Below, in pieces: positions 1-7,892 of a DNA stretch of 64,000 bases. The notes beneath the pieces were generated by a model, which made no database searches, was not told the origin of the DNA, and worked only from the letters and a program-made list of their open reading frames with translations. This DNA is from UBA9300 sp964577305 (GTDB lineage Bacteria; Bacteroidota; Bacteroidia; Bacteroidales; VadinHA17): positions 1-64,000 of the forward strand of contig CAZNYS010000007.1 of assembly GCA_964577305.1 (NCBI GenBank), written 5' to 3'. Position 1 is the stretch's first letter. Each line of letters starts with the position of its first letter. The position numbers and the translations under genes were made by a program.

Positions 1-70
1 ATGGGCTATACAGAAAATAAATTACCGACTTAAGAATTTAGTCGGACAATAGTGTAAAAAAATATAAATA

Positions 71-535
71 ATGAAGAAATTTAGCTTAATCCTTATAACA
101 CTGTTTGTAATCGGATTAACAGTTAACGCACAGGATTACCGTACCAGTCTCGGTCTGAGGGCAGGCTTTCCTTATGGTGTAACGGTTAAACACTTCCTAA
201 ACCAGACAAATGCTGTTGAGGGCATCCTTGCAAGCAGCTGGGGTGGTTTTGTTATAACAGGACTTTATGAAAATGAACACTGGACCGGCCAGTATCCCGG
301 TCTTAACTGGTTCTGGGGTTTCGGTGCACATATCGGGTTCTGGGATAATAACCGATATATTGACGATGTTGATGTGAGATCTGTTCTCGGAGCCGATTTT
401 ATTCTCGGCCTTGAATATACCTTCGATGAAATACCTCTGAACCTGTCGCTCGATATAATGCCCAGTGTCAACCTGATCGGCTATACCGGTTGGGGTGGCA
501 TACACGGAGGCCTTTCAATAAGATACGTTTTCTAA
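71..535 (+). CDS. Small exported outer-membrane beta-barrel-like protein
   Basis: 154 aa. Residues 1-20 form a clear signal peptide (MKK, a hydrophobic core, then NA before QD). The mature part is built of short alternating strands rich in Gly, Trp and Tyr (for example GLRAGFPYG, FWGFGAHIGFW, LGLEYTF) and ends in an aromatic residue (IRYVF), as outer-membrane barrels commonly do. About 130 mature residues would allow roughly eight strands. I infer an integral outer-membrane protein of unknown function; no catalytic motif is visible. It stands alone, with a repeat-rich gap before tRNA-Glu, and no strong promoter is visible in the 70 bases upstream. Confidence 0.75.
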   Translation: MKKFSLILITLFVIGLTVNAQDYRTSLGLRAGFPYGVTVKHFLNQTNAVEGILASSWGGFVITGLYENEHWTGQYPGLNWFWGFGAHIGFWDNNRYIDDVDVRSVLGADFILGLEYTFDEIPLNLSLDIMPSVNLIGYTGWGGIHGGLSIRYVF

Positions 536-573
536 CTCTTTCATCTGGAGAGCATAGTAAGCGTTTGAATTTA

Positions 574-643
574 GAATATCGAATGTCGAATGACGAACTT
601 CTACATTCGTTCTTCGATATTCATTATTCGACATTCGATATTC
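574..643. repeat. 18-bp perfect inverted repeat, intergenic
   Basis: The arms 574-591 and 626-643 are perfect 18-base reverse complements (gaatatcgaatgtcgaat and its complement) separated by 34 bases. It lies between the barrel gene and tRNA-Glu. A related, degenerate sequence (gaatatcgaat...gaatgtcga) lies upstream of tRNA-Leu near 52233-52256. There is no T-tract, so it does not look like a normal terminator. Confidence 0.75.
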
Positions 644-700
644 ATAACCTTTGTTACTTACCATATCCATTCAAGATAGTAAGTCTTTTTTTGCAAAGTA

Positions 701-732
701 TTTGCTATATTGAAAAAAAGGTATTTTCTTTG
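701..732 (+). promoter_or_regulatory. Near-consensus Bacteroidota promoter of tRNA-Glu
   Basis: TTTG at 701-704, a 20-base spacer, then TTTCTTTG at 725-732, one mismatch from the TAnnTTTG -7 box known for the primary sigma factor of Bacteroidota. It is placed about 30 bases before the tRNA. It may also serve rpsT, which follows without an obvious terminator. Confidence 0.5.
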
Positions 733-761
733 CATCCGCTTTCTATAAAAGAGAGTTCTTT

Positions 762-833
762 GCTCCGTTCGTCTAGTGGTTAGGACGCCAGGTTTTCATC
801 CTGGTAGCAGGGGTTCGATTCCCCTACGGAGTA
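762..833 (+). tRNA. tRNA-Glu (anticodon TTC)
   Basis: Full cloverleaf. The acceptor stem is GCTCCGT/ACGGAGT with a G-U first pair. The anticodon stem is CCAGG/CCTGG with loop TTTTCAT, giving anticodon TTC at 795-797. The T arm contains GGTTCGATTCC. The discriminator is A833 and CCA is not encoded. rpsT begins 30 bases downstream, so the two may be co-transcribed. Confidence 0.95.
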
Positions 834-863
834 CAAATTTTGAGAATTACAAGACAATAAAAA

Positions 864-1115
864 ATGGCTAATCACAAATCAGCAGAAAAAAGGAACAGGC
901 AGGAAGAAAAGCGCAGGTTGCATAATAAATATTATGTTAAAACCATGCGTAACAGTCTGAAGAAACTGCGTGCAACTACCGATAAGGAAGAGGCGAAGGA
1001 GCTATATCCTAAAGTTTCTTCCATGCTGGACAGGCTAGTAAACAAGAATATTATTCATAAGAATAAAGCTGCAAACATTAAATCATCACTGACAAAACAT
1101 GTGAATAGCCTGTAA
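864..1115 (+). CDS. rpsT: 30S ribosomal protein S20
   Basis: 83 aa, the usual length for S20. It is strongly basic and helical; the N-terminus MANHKSAEKRNRQ and the helix with RNSLKKLR are typical of the family, as is the conserved end (IHKNKAANIKSSL). S20 binds 16S rRNA and assists early 30S assembly. It follows tRNA-Glu by 30 bases and ends 20 bases before a strong intrinsic terminator. Confidence 0.97.
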   Translation: MANHKSAEKRNRQEEKRRLHNKYYVKTMRNSLKKLRATTDKEEAKELYPKVSSMLDRLVNKNIIHKNKAANIKSSLTKHVNSL

Positions 1116-1135
1116 AAATTTTAAAACTTGATTTT

Positions 1136-1167
1136 AAGGCTGTCCTTTCACGGACAGCCTTTTTTAT
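1136..1167 (+). terminator. Rho-independent terminator of rpsT
   Basis: A 10-bp perfect stem (AAGGCTGTCC at 1136-1145 pairing with GGACAGCCTT at 1152-1161) with a 6-base loop, followed by a T-run. It closes the tRNA-Glu/rpsT unit. Confidence 0.9.
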
Positions 1168-1214
1168 TTTTCAGACTATTTATGTAAATTGTAGTAGAAT
1201 AAAAATTTTGCTGC

Positions 1215-1898
1215 ATGTCACTTAAAATTAAAGACTGGGCCCTTGAGGACAGGCCCCGGGAAAAACTCCTCTATAAAGGTATTTCTAGCCTGAGTGATGC
1301 TGAACTGCTTGCTATACTGATAGGTTCGGGAAGTAATGATAAATCGGCAGTAGACCTGGCCCGCGAAATACTGAACATTGCATCCAATAATTTAAACCGT
1401 CTGGGGAAGCTTGATGTACACGACCTTGTAAAGCTAAAAGGCATAGGAACGGCTAAAGCTATAAATATTATGGCTGCCCTTGAACTGGGCAGGCGACGTA
1501 AATCAGCCGAGATAATGGAATCGCCGAAAATAAGATCCAGTAATGATGTGTATTCAATTTTCAATCCCCTCCTGGCAGATCTTACACACGAGGAATTCTG
1601 GCTGCTTTACCTCAACAGGTCAAATAAAATACTCAGCCGCCATAAATTAAGCCAGGGAGGAATAAGTGGTACAATCACCGATGTACGTTTGATTATTAAA
1701 AAAGCCATCGAGTTGCTTGCTTCTTCAATAATAATATGCCATAATCATCCTTCTGGCAATCTTGATCCCAGCGAGGCTGACACAAGGATAACACAAAAGA
1801 TAAAGGAAGCTGCGGGCTATTTCGATATTAGCTTACTTGATCATATTATCGTTACCGATAACGGGTATTACAGCTATGCGGATAATGGAACTTTGTGA
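1215..1898 (+). CDS. radC: RadC family JAB-domain protein
   Basis: 227 aa, the usual length. The N-terminal helix-hairpin-helix part includes LKGIGTAKA near residue 75. The C-terminal JAB/MPN metalloprotease fold carries the full JAMM motif H-x-H-x7-S-x2-D starting at H176 (HNHPSGNLDPSEAD), so the metal site looks intact. The family was once linked to DNA repair, but its biochemical role is unsettled. It ends just 8 bases before the left repeat of the DUF559 cassette; the C-terminus (DNGTL) looks natural, so the cassette apparently sits directly downstream without damaging the gene. Confidence 0.95.
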   Translation: MSLKIKDWALEDRPREKLLYKGISSLSDAELLAILIGSGSNDKSAVDLAREILNIASNNLNRLGKLDVHDLVKLKGIGTAKAINIMAALELGRRRKSAEIMESPKIRSSNDVYSIFNPLLADLTHEEFWLLYLNRSNKILSRHKLSQGGISGTITDVRLIIKKAIELLASSIIICHNHPSGNLDPSEADTRITQKIKEAAGYFDISLLDHIIVTDNGYYSYADNGTL

Positions 1899-1906
1899 TC
1901 CCAGGC

Positions 1907-1935
1907 TCCCCCTTTAAAGGGGGTTAGGGGGATGT
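1907..1935 (-). repeat. Left inverted copy of the DUF559-associated C-tract repeat
   Basis: The top strand reads C5, TTTAAA, G5, TTA, G5, ATGT. Its reverse complement is the same sequence, apart from TTTAAA versus TTCAAA, as the repeat unit found four times at 2347-2493. It lies 34 bases before the DUF559 start codon and in inverted orientation to the downstream array. Confidence 0.85.
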
Positions 1936-1969
1936 AAGAAATGACAGTACTAACCAAAAATAATACACC

Positions 1970-2350
1970 ATGCCTATAAACAAAACCATACTCTACAATC
2001 CAAAACTAAAACAACTGGCCCGCATCCTCAGAAAAAACAGCACCCTCGGGGAAATCTTATTATGGCTGGGAATTAAGAACAGGGCACTTGGATACGAATT
2101 TCACAGGCAGGTACCCATCAGTGATTTTATAGTTGACTTTTATTGCCATGAGATCAAACTGGCCATTGAAATTGACGGATCAAGCCATGATTATAAGTAT
2201 GAAGACGATAAGGCAAGACAGGGCATCCTCGAATCATATGGTATCAGGGTAATAAGGTTTGATGAAAATGAAGTAAGGAAACAAATGTGGAATGTGTTGA
2301 GAGTGATTGAGAAGGAAATTCGAAAGATTGAGGAGGGAGGGTGTGGGTGA
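1970..2350 (+). CDS. DUF559 / Vsr-like endonuclease-domain protein
   Basis: 126 aa. It matches the DUF559 pattern: an N-terminal helix with LARILRKNSTLGEILLW, then YEFHRQVPISDFIVDFYC (about residues 42-60), then IEIDGSSH (about 66-74) and IRVIRFDENEV. This is the PD-(D/E)XK fold related to very-short-patch-repair nucleases; D56/D59 and E67/D69 are the likely metal ligands. Cellular function and substrate of this family are not established. The stop codon TGA lies inside the first base triplets of a downstream repeat array, and an inverted copy of that repeat lies upstream, so gene and repeats look like one unit. It separates radC from folK, which run convergently. Confidence 0.85.
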   Translation: MPINKTILYNPKLKQLARILRKNSTLGEILLWLGIKNRALGYEFHRQVPISDFIVDFYCHEIKLAIEIDGSSHDYKYEDDKARQGILESYGIRVIRFDENEVRKQMWNVLRVIEKEIRKIEEGGCG

Positions 2351-2493
2351 CATCCCCCTAACCCCCTTCAAAGGGGGATCTTTGTGACATCCCCCTAACC
2401 CCCTTCAAAGGGGGATCTTTGTGGCATCCCCCTAACCCCCTTCAAAGGGGGATCTTTATGACATCCCCCTAACCCTTTTCAAAGGGAGATCCG
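2347..2493 (+). repeat. Four tandem 37-bp C-tract repeat units
   Basis: Units at 2347-2383, 2384-2420 and 2421-2457 are nearly identical (GTGACAT, C5, TAA, C5, TTCAAA, G5, ATCTTT); a fourth from 2458 is degenerate. Each unit has two C5 tracts that can pair with one G5 tract, giving two alternative hairpins. The first unit overlaps the DUF559 stop codon and the last encodes the folK C-terminus. There are no spacers between units. Confidence 0.9.
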
Positions 2494-2947
2494 GGCACTC
2501 ATCCATCAACTCAGCAATGCTTTTATTAAAGACGGGATGTACAAAATCCGGGGCTATATCAGTCATTGGCTGTAAAACAAACATCCTCTTGTGAAGCAGG
2601 GGATGAGGAATAATCAACGGTTTACTGCTTACTATCTCATTACCGTAAAACAAAATGTCAATGTCAATAACCCTGTCAGTATAGGCTTTCATGATCCTTG
2701 TCCTCCCCATTTGCCTTTCTGTATCCTGTACCAGGTCAAGCAAATCGAACGCATCCATTCCGGTTTTAATCTCTATCACCTGGTTATAGAAATCATTATC
2801 GCTCTTAAATCCCCATGGTTCTGTAATATAAACAGGCGAGACTGATACGATATCAATAGACTGATCAGTCAGCCGGTCTCTTGCACTTGCAAGGTTCTCA
2901 GCCCTGTCGCCAATATTTGTACCCAGACCCAGATAAGTTTTAACCAT
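2456..2947 (-). CDS. folK: 6-hydroxymethyl-dihydropterin pyrophosphokinase
   Basis: 163 aa. HPPK transfers pyrophosphate from ATP to hydroxymethyl-dihydropterin in folate synthesis. Recognised from LGLGTNIGDRAENL near the N-terminus, SPVYITEPWGF (about 37-47), QVIEIKT, and the Mg/ATP-site block DIDILFYG followed by IPHPLLHKRMFVLQP. The last 11 residues (DLPLKRVRGMS) are read from the fourth repeat unit, so the natural end has been replaced or extended; the catalytic core is untouched. A likely promoter lies just upstream. Confidence 0.95.
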   Translation of the reverse strand: MVKTYLGLGTNIGDRAENLASARDRLTDQSIDIVSVSPVYITEPWGFKSDNDFYNQVIEIKTGMDAFDLLDLVQDTERQMGRTRIMKAYTDRVIDIDILFYGNEIVSSKPLIIPHPLLHKRMFVLQPMTDIAPDFVHPVFNKSIAELMDECPDLPLKRVRGMS

Positions 2948-2972
2948 TGCTCGAATTTCTTTGCTTAAACTT

Positions 2973-3001
2973 CAAAAATATTAAATCATTCATAAACCAA
3001 A
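2973..3001 (-). promoter_or_regulatory. Predicted promoter of folK
   Basis: On the minus strand the -7 box is TATTTTTG (top strand CAAAAATA, 2973-2980) with TTTG upstream (top strand CAAA, 2998-3001); the spacer is 17 bases, slightly shorter than the usual 19-20. It sits about 25 bases from the folK start. Confidence 0.5.
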
Positions 3002-3063
3002 GCCCTTTGTTCTTGTTTTTTATATATTTAAGGTCTTGAATTAAGCTGTAAAAACATATTATC

Positions 3064-4830
3064 ATGAAAAGTTTTCTGAAATACACATTAGCTACAATTA
3101 CCGGATTGCTTATTGCCGGTGTATTATTCTTTTTTATCAGCCTGGCTAGTTTCAGTCTGATGATCGCTTCAGCTGAAAAACCAGTTAGCATAGGTTCCAA
3201 TTCCGTGCTCGTACTGAATACTGGATCAACCATTCCAGAACAAGGAACAAATGATCCATGGAGCAGTTTTGATCCCATTGATTTCACATTCAAACCTGCC
3301 CCCGGGATAAATGATATAATATCAAATCTTAAGAAAGCTGAGGAAGATGACAGGATCAAAGGAGTACTCATTGAGACCGGTCTAATGATGAATGGCTGGG
3401 GTAAAGCAGAAGAAATACGCAATGCCCTGATCAGGTTTAAAGAATCAGGTAAATTTATAATATCATATACTGACTATATACTCACCCAGGAAGCATATTA
3501 TATTTCCAGCGCTGCAGATAAGATATACGTTAATCCCAATGCCATGATGGAATTCAAGGGATTGGTTTCTGAAATAATCTTCTATAAAAATGCTCTTGAG
3601 AAACTTGGTGTAAATGTTCAGGTAATAAGGCATGGAAAATACAAAGGAGCAGTCGAAAAATACATGCTTAACGGCCTGAGTGAAGCTAACCGGGAACAGA
3701 TTACGGACTATTTATCCGGTATATGGGATCATGTGCTCAGCCAGATCTCAGAATCACGAAATATTAGTGTTGAAAAGCTCAATCAGTTAGCTGATGAACT
3801 TATTGCATTCGATATTAACAAAGCGGTTGAAGAAGGACTTATAGATGAACTGAAGTATAAAGATGAGCTTATTGAAGAATTGAAAACTCTTACAAATACT
3901 GAAGGGGATAAAGACCCTAAAAAGGTTACCATGGCCAAGTACAGAAAGGTGGAGACGAAAAAGAAAGAAAAAGCTGAATCATCCATTGCAGTCATTTATG
4001 CTGAAGGAACAATTAATATGGGTAAAGGAAGAACTGGCATGATTGGAGGAGATGGCTTTTCTTCGATGCTAAGAAAAATCAGGGAAAGTGAGGATTATGA
4101 TGCTGTAGTACTCAGGATAAGTTCACCTGGGGGAAATGCCATGGCCTCAGACAATATGTGGAGGGAGATTCAACTGACTGCAGAGGCAATGCCAGTGGTT
4201 GTATCAATGAGTAACTTTGCTGCTTCAGGAGGGTATTATATGTCGGTACCGGCAACAAAAATATTTGCTCATCCTACAACACTGACTGGCTCTATTGGTG
4301 TCTTTGGCCTGTACCCTGAAGCAAGCAAGCTTATGGAAGACAAACTGGGGATTACTACAGATGTGGTTAAAACGAATGAAAATTCAGACATGCTGTCATT
4401 ATTCAGAGGAATGAACAGCCAGGAGCAGATGATCTACCAGCAGCATATTGACAGAACATATGATGAATTTGTGAGCCGGGTTTCCAATGGACGTGGTATT
4501 GAAAAAGAAAAAGTTGATGAGATGGGTCAGGGTCATGTCTATTGTGGTAAAGATGCTCTGGAATTAAACCTTGTGGATTATATAGGAGGTCTGCCTGAGG
4601 CAATAGAAGAAGCTGCTAAGCTTGCCTCACTGGAAGATTATGAAATAAAGGAGTATCCTGAAGCTGAGGATCCCTATGCAAAACTTCTGAAAAGTCTTTC
4701 CGGTGATATCAAGTCGAAACTAATAAAGAAAGAACTTGGAGAACTGTCAAAGTATTATGACGACATCAACGAGTTAAGATCACTCACCGGGATACAGGCC
4801 CGATTGCCATATTTCATCGAAATAAGGTAA
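3064..4830 (+). CDS. sppA: Signal peptide peptidase SppA, 67K type
   Basis: 588 aa, close to the double-domain SppA of E. coli. One N-terminal membrane anchor (about 8-35), then two tandem Clp/crotonase-like S49 domains. The catalytic Lys is K194 in GKYKGAVEKY of the first domain and the nucleophile is S388 in AASGGYYMS of the second, matching the Ser-Lys dyad split between domains in this family. It degrades cleaved signal peptides in the membrane facing the periplasm. It is the first gene of a tight operon: its TAA stop shares one base with the ATG of lpxK. Confidence 0.95.
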   Translation: MKSFLKYTLATITGLLIAGVLFFFISLASFSLMIASAEKPVSIGSNSVLVLNTGSTIPEQGTNDPWSSFDPIDFTFKPAPGINDIISNLKKAEEDDRIKGVLIETGLMMNGWGKAEEIRNALIRFKESGKFIISYTDYILTQEAYYISSAADKIYVNPNAMMEFKGLVSEIIFYKNALEKLGVNVQVIRHGKYKGAVEKYMLNGLSEANREQITDYLSGIWDHVLSQISESRNISVEKLNQLADELIAFDINKAVEEGLIDELKYKDELIEELKTLTNTEGDKDPKKVTMAKYRKVETKKKEKAESSIAVIYAEGTINMGKGRTGMIGGDGFSSMLRKIRESEDYDAVVLRISSPGGNAMASDNMWREIQLTAEAMPVVVSMSNFAASGGYYMSVPATKIFAHPTTLTGSIGVFGLYPEASKLMEDKLGITTDVVKTNENSDMLSLFRGMNSQEQMIYQQHIDRTYDEFVSRVSNGRGIEKEKVDEMGQGHVYCGKDALELNLVDYIGGLPEAIEEAAKLASLEDYEIKEYPEAEDPYAKLLKSLSGDIKSKLIKKELGELSKYYDDINELRSLTGIQARLPYFIEIR

Positions 4831-5924
4831 TGAACAGGAAACTGCAAAAAATATTGCTTTTACCCCTGGCACTTATTTATGGTCTTGTAATAAGGATACG
4901 TAACTACCTGTTCGATACAGGTATACTTAAATCAACCAATTTTGACTTACCTGTAATTACAGTTGGCAATCTTACAGTGGGCGGAACAGGGAAAACTCCC
5001 CATGTTGAGTACCTTATTAAGCTGCTTAAAGATGAGTACAATATAGCCGTACTCAGCAGGGGATACAAAAGAAAGACAAGAAATTTTAATATTGTAGAAA
5101 CCAGTTCAGGTGTCGATACTACCGGTGATGAACCACTGCAGGTAAAATGCAAACATCCTGATATTACAGTGGCAGTTGACAGGGACCGGGTACATGGGGT
5201 GCATGAAATACTCTCCCGCAAACCCGGCACAGATATTATTCTCCTTGATGATGCCTATCAGCATCGATATATTGAGGCTGGTTTCAGTATTTTGTTAATA
5301 GATTACAACCGGTTAATAATCGATGACTATCTCCTGCCTTCTGGCAGGTTGAGGGAACATCGGTCCTCAGTAAAAAGGGCTGACATTATTCTTATTACTA
5401 AATCACCCCCTGATCTCTCATCCATTAATATGAGACTCATCTTCAAGAAGATACCCCTGTCCCCTTTACAGCACCTGTTTTATACAAGCCTGTCATATGA
5501 TCAACCTTTACGTATCTTCAATCAGCATAAGCCCGGAATAAGTATGGGTCAGATACGTGATGAACTAAGAAATGTTCTACTGGTAACAGGTATAGCTGAA
5601 CCGGCGCCTTTGATTAACTATCTCAGTGAGTACAATCATGCAATAACACATTATAAATATCCGGATCATCACCATTACAGCAATAAGGACTGCAGGAAAA
5701 TAAAAGATAAATACCTTACCCTGCCTGCCGGTGAAAGATGTCTGATAACAACAGAAAAAGATGCAATACGTCTAAGGGAAAGAATTAATGAAAAAGATTT
5801 TCCAGATGACAAACTCTTTTATCTCAGGATAAATGTTATTTTCCTTAATAATGATACTGGTGAATTCAATAAATTTATTTTAGACTATGTTAGACAAAAT
5901 AGAAGAAACAGCAACTTTTCTTAA
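4830..5924 (+). CDS. lpxK: Tetraacyldisaccharide 4'-kinase
   Basis: 364 aa. LpxK phosphorylates the 4' position of the lipid A disaccharide at the inner membrane. Seen: a short N-terminal hydrophobic helix, the P-loop GNLTVGGTGKTPH (about 46-58), VLSRGYKR, then GDEPLQ, DRDRV and LLDDAYQHR, all typical. It overlaps sppA by one base and the following phosphorylase gene by 38 bases, which implies translational coupling. Presence supports an LPS-bearing outer membrane. Confidence 0.96.
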   Translation: MNRKLQKILLLPLALIYGLVIRIRNYLFDTGILKSTNFDLPVITVGNLTVGGTGKTPHVEYLIKLLKDEYNIAVLSRGYKRKTRNFNIVETSSGVDTTGDEPLQVKCKHPDITVAVDRDRVHGVHEILSRKPGTDIILLDDAYQHRYIEAGFSILLIDYNRLIIDDYLLPSGRLREHRSSVKRADIILITKSPPDLSSINMRLIFKKIPLSPLQHLFYTSLSYDQPLRIFNQHKPGISMGQIRDELRNVLLVTGIAEPAPLINYLSEYNHAITHYKYPDHHHYSNKDCRKIKDKYLTLPAGERCLITTEKDAIRLRERINEKDFPDDKLFYLRINVIFLNNDTGEFNKFILDYVRQNRRNSNFS

Positions 5925-6696
5925 ATCAAACGGTTTTACAGCTCCTGATGCAGGCATAGTACTGGGAACCGGACTTGGCGGACTGGTATCGAAAATGAAT
6001 ATCATAAAGGAGATCGACTATTCGAAAATACCTAATTTCCCTGTTTCAACAGTTGAAGGTCATGAGGGAAAATTAATCTATGGTGATTTTGGCAATAAGA
6101 AGATAGTGGCCATGAAAGGTCGCTTCCATTTTTATGAGGGGTATACTATTGAACAGGTTGTATTTCCCGTAAGGGTAATGAAGTACCTGGGTATAAAATA
6201 CCTGTTCCTGTCAAACGCGGCCGGAGGAATAAATCCTGGTTTCAGGGTTGGAGATATAATGATTATTACAGACCATATAAATTTTTTACCCAATCCTCTC
6301 ATAGGTCCAAATAACAATTTGATTGGTCCACGATTCCCGGATATGAGCGAGGCATATGATAAAGCCATAATTGAAAAAGCAGAAGATGTGTCGGGGGAAC
6401 TGAACATAGAGATTAAAAAAGGGATATACCTTGCCACTACCGGGCCTACATTTGAAACCCCTGCAGAATATAAGCATTTCAGGATAATAGGTGCTGATGC
6501 TGTTGGCATGTCCACTGTGCCGGAAGTAATTACTGCCAGGCATATGGGTATCCCATGTTTTGCAGTTAGCATAATAAGCGATCTGGGTGTTGAAGGAAAG
6601 ATCCATTATATTACCCATAAAATGGTAACACAGGCAGCTGCTGCAACTGAATCGAAAATGACTTCAATAATGACACGTCTAATAAATAAAATCTGA
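5887..6696 (+). CDS. punA: Purine nucleoside phosphorylase (inosine/guanosine type)
   Basis: 269 aa, the length of trimeric PNPs. Motifs: GTGLGGL near residue 21 (phosphate loop), VEGHEGKL, GRFHFYEGY (about 79-87), LSNAAGGIN, GPTFETPAEY and the substrate-site block GADAVGMSTVPEV. It cleaves (deoxy)inosine and guanosine phosphorolytically in purine salvage. ATG at 5887 lies inside the lpxK end. The neighbouring transporter is 8 bases downstream, so the sppA-lpxK-punA-MFS unit appears co-transcribed. Confidence 0.95.
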   Translation: MLDKIEETATFLKSNGFTAPDAGIVLGTGLGGLVSKMNIIKEIDYSKIPNFPVSTVEGHEGKLIYGDFGNKKIVAMKGRFHFYEGYTIEQVVFPVRVMKYLGIKYLFLSNAAGGINPGFRVGDIMIITDHINFLPNPLIGPNNNLIGPRFPDMSEAYDKAIIEKAEDVSGELNIEIKKGIYLATTGPTFETPAEYKHFRIIGADAVGMSTVPEVITARHMGIPCFAVSIISDLGVEGKIHYITHKMVTQAAAATESKMTSIMTRLINKI

Positions 6697-6704
6697 ATCG
6701 TGTA

Positions 6705-7892
6705 ATGCAGAAAGAAGATAAGGTCAGGAAAAATGGATTTCAAACAGATAATGTCATACTTATTTCACTGGCCCATCTTATTCATGATACATACACATCA
6801 TTTCTGGCGCCTATCCTGCCACTTTTAATTGAGAAACTAAATATATCCCTGTTCCTTTCCGGTATGCTCAGTGTTGTTCAGCGCGTACCATCACTTTTCA
6901 ATCCCCTGATAGGGATAATGGCTGAAAAACTCAAAGTAAGGTATTTTGTAATATTCGCACCTGCTGTTACTACTGTAGCAATGGGTTTAATAGGAGTAGC
7001 ACCGGTATATATAATACTTGTAATATTGCTTTTTGTCAGCGGAGTTAGTTCAACGCTCTTCCATGTTCCTGCTCCCGTAATGGTAAAAAAAATCTCAGGA
7101 GAAAGAACAGGTATGGGCATGAGCTTTTTCATGCTGGGTGGCGAACTTGCACGCACACTGGGTCCCCTTGTAGTGGTGGCAGCAGTTGAACAATGGGGAC
7201 TGGATGGTACCTTGAGACTTATTCCTTTTGGAATACTGGCATCATTTGTTCTCTGGCTTAAGTTAAGGAAGATATCCATCAGTGAAGAGATAAGGACAGA
7301 AAATCCCAATTACCACGCTATTTTCAGGCGTTTCCTCCCTGTTTTTCTCACCCTGGCAGGTATAACCTTTTTCAGGGGAGCCATGAAGGCTTCGCTCACA
7401 CTTTATCTTCCTGTATATCTCACAGGGAAAGGCATGGAGTTGTGGGGCGCAGGTATATCACTTTCTATTCTTCAGCTGGCAGGGGCTGCCGGCACATTTC
7501 TTTCAGGCTCTATATCTGACAGGATAGGAAGAAGACCTACATTGATCATTGTATCTGTAGTATCACCGGTGCTGATGCTTTTGTTCATCAACTCCTCAGG
7601 CATATCAAGTATAATTTTACTCATCCTCATGGGAATTTTTCTCGTAGCCCCACAGTCAGTAAACCTGGCCGTGATACATGATCTTGATACAAAACATTTA
7701 CCCTTTGTAAATGGCGTTTATATGATGATCAATTTTTTTATCACCTCTCTTATGACACTGGGTGTAGGCGCTCTGTCTGACTACATAGGCATGGATAAGA
7801 CATATTTAATAGCAGCCTTACTGGCATTCCCTTCCATCATTTTTGCCCTTATGGTGCCTGAAAAAGAGAATAATAGTACGGAAAATCAGTAA
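6705..7892 (+). CDS. MFS transporter, fosmidomycin-resistance (Fsr) type
   Basis: 395 aa with about 12 hydrophobic segments. The N-terminal sequence LAHLIHDTYTSFLAPILP is characteristic of the Fsr-like MFS branch, and SDRIGRRPT after segment 8 is a loop motif of the superfamily. Substrate unknown; Fsr relatives export fosmidomycin and other small compounds. Last gene of the sppA operon; its 3' end overlaps the convergent lamin-tail gene by 7 bases. The C-terminus is charged and cytoplasmic. Confidence 0.85.
   Translation: MQKEDKVRKNGFQTDNVILISLAHLIHDTYTSFLAPILPLLIEKLNISLFLSGMLSVVQRVPSLFNPLIGIMAEKLKVRYFVIFAPAVTTVAMGLIGVAPVYIILVILLFVSGVSSTLFHVPAPVMVKKISGERTGMGMSFFMLGGELARTLGPLVVVAAVEQWGLDGTLRLIPFGILASFVLWLKLRKISISEEIRTENPNYHAIFRRFLPVFLTLAGITFFRGAMKASLTLYLPVYLTGKGMELWGAGISLSILQLAGAAGTFLSGSISDRIGRRPTLIIVSVVSPVLMLLFINSSGISSIILLILMGIFLVAPQSVNLAVIHDLDTKHLPFVNGVYMMINFFITSLMTLGVGALSDYIGMDKTYLIAALLAFPSIIFALMVPEKENNSTENQ

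Noticed and set aside
1..33. Short ATG-to-stop frame at the left edge
   Set aside because: Eleven codons only; it could be the end of an upstream gene but the frame cannot be told.
2347..2493. Possible CRISPR-like array of four repeats
   Set aside because: Units abut directly with no spacers and there are no cas genes; it is a simple tandem repeat tied to the DUF559 gene.
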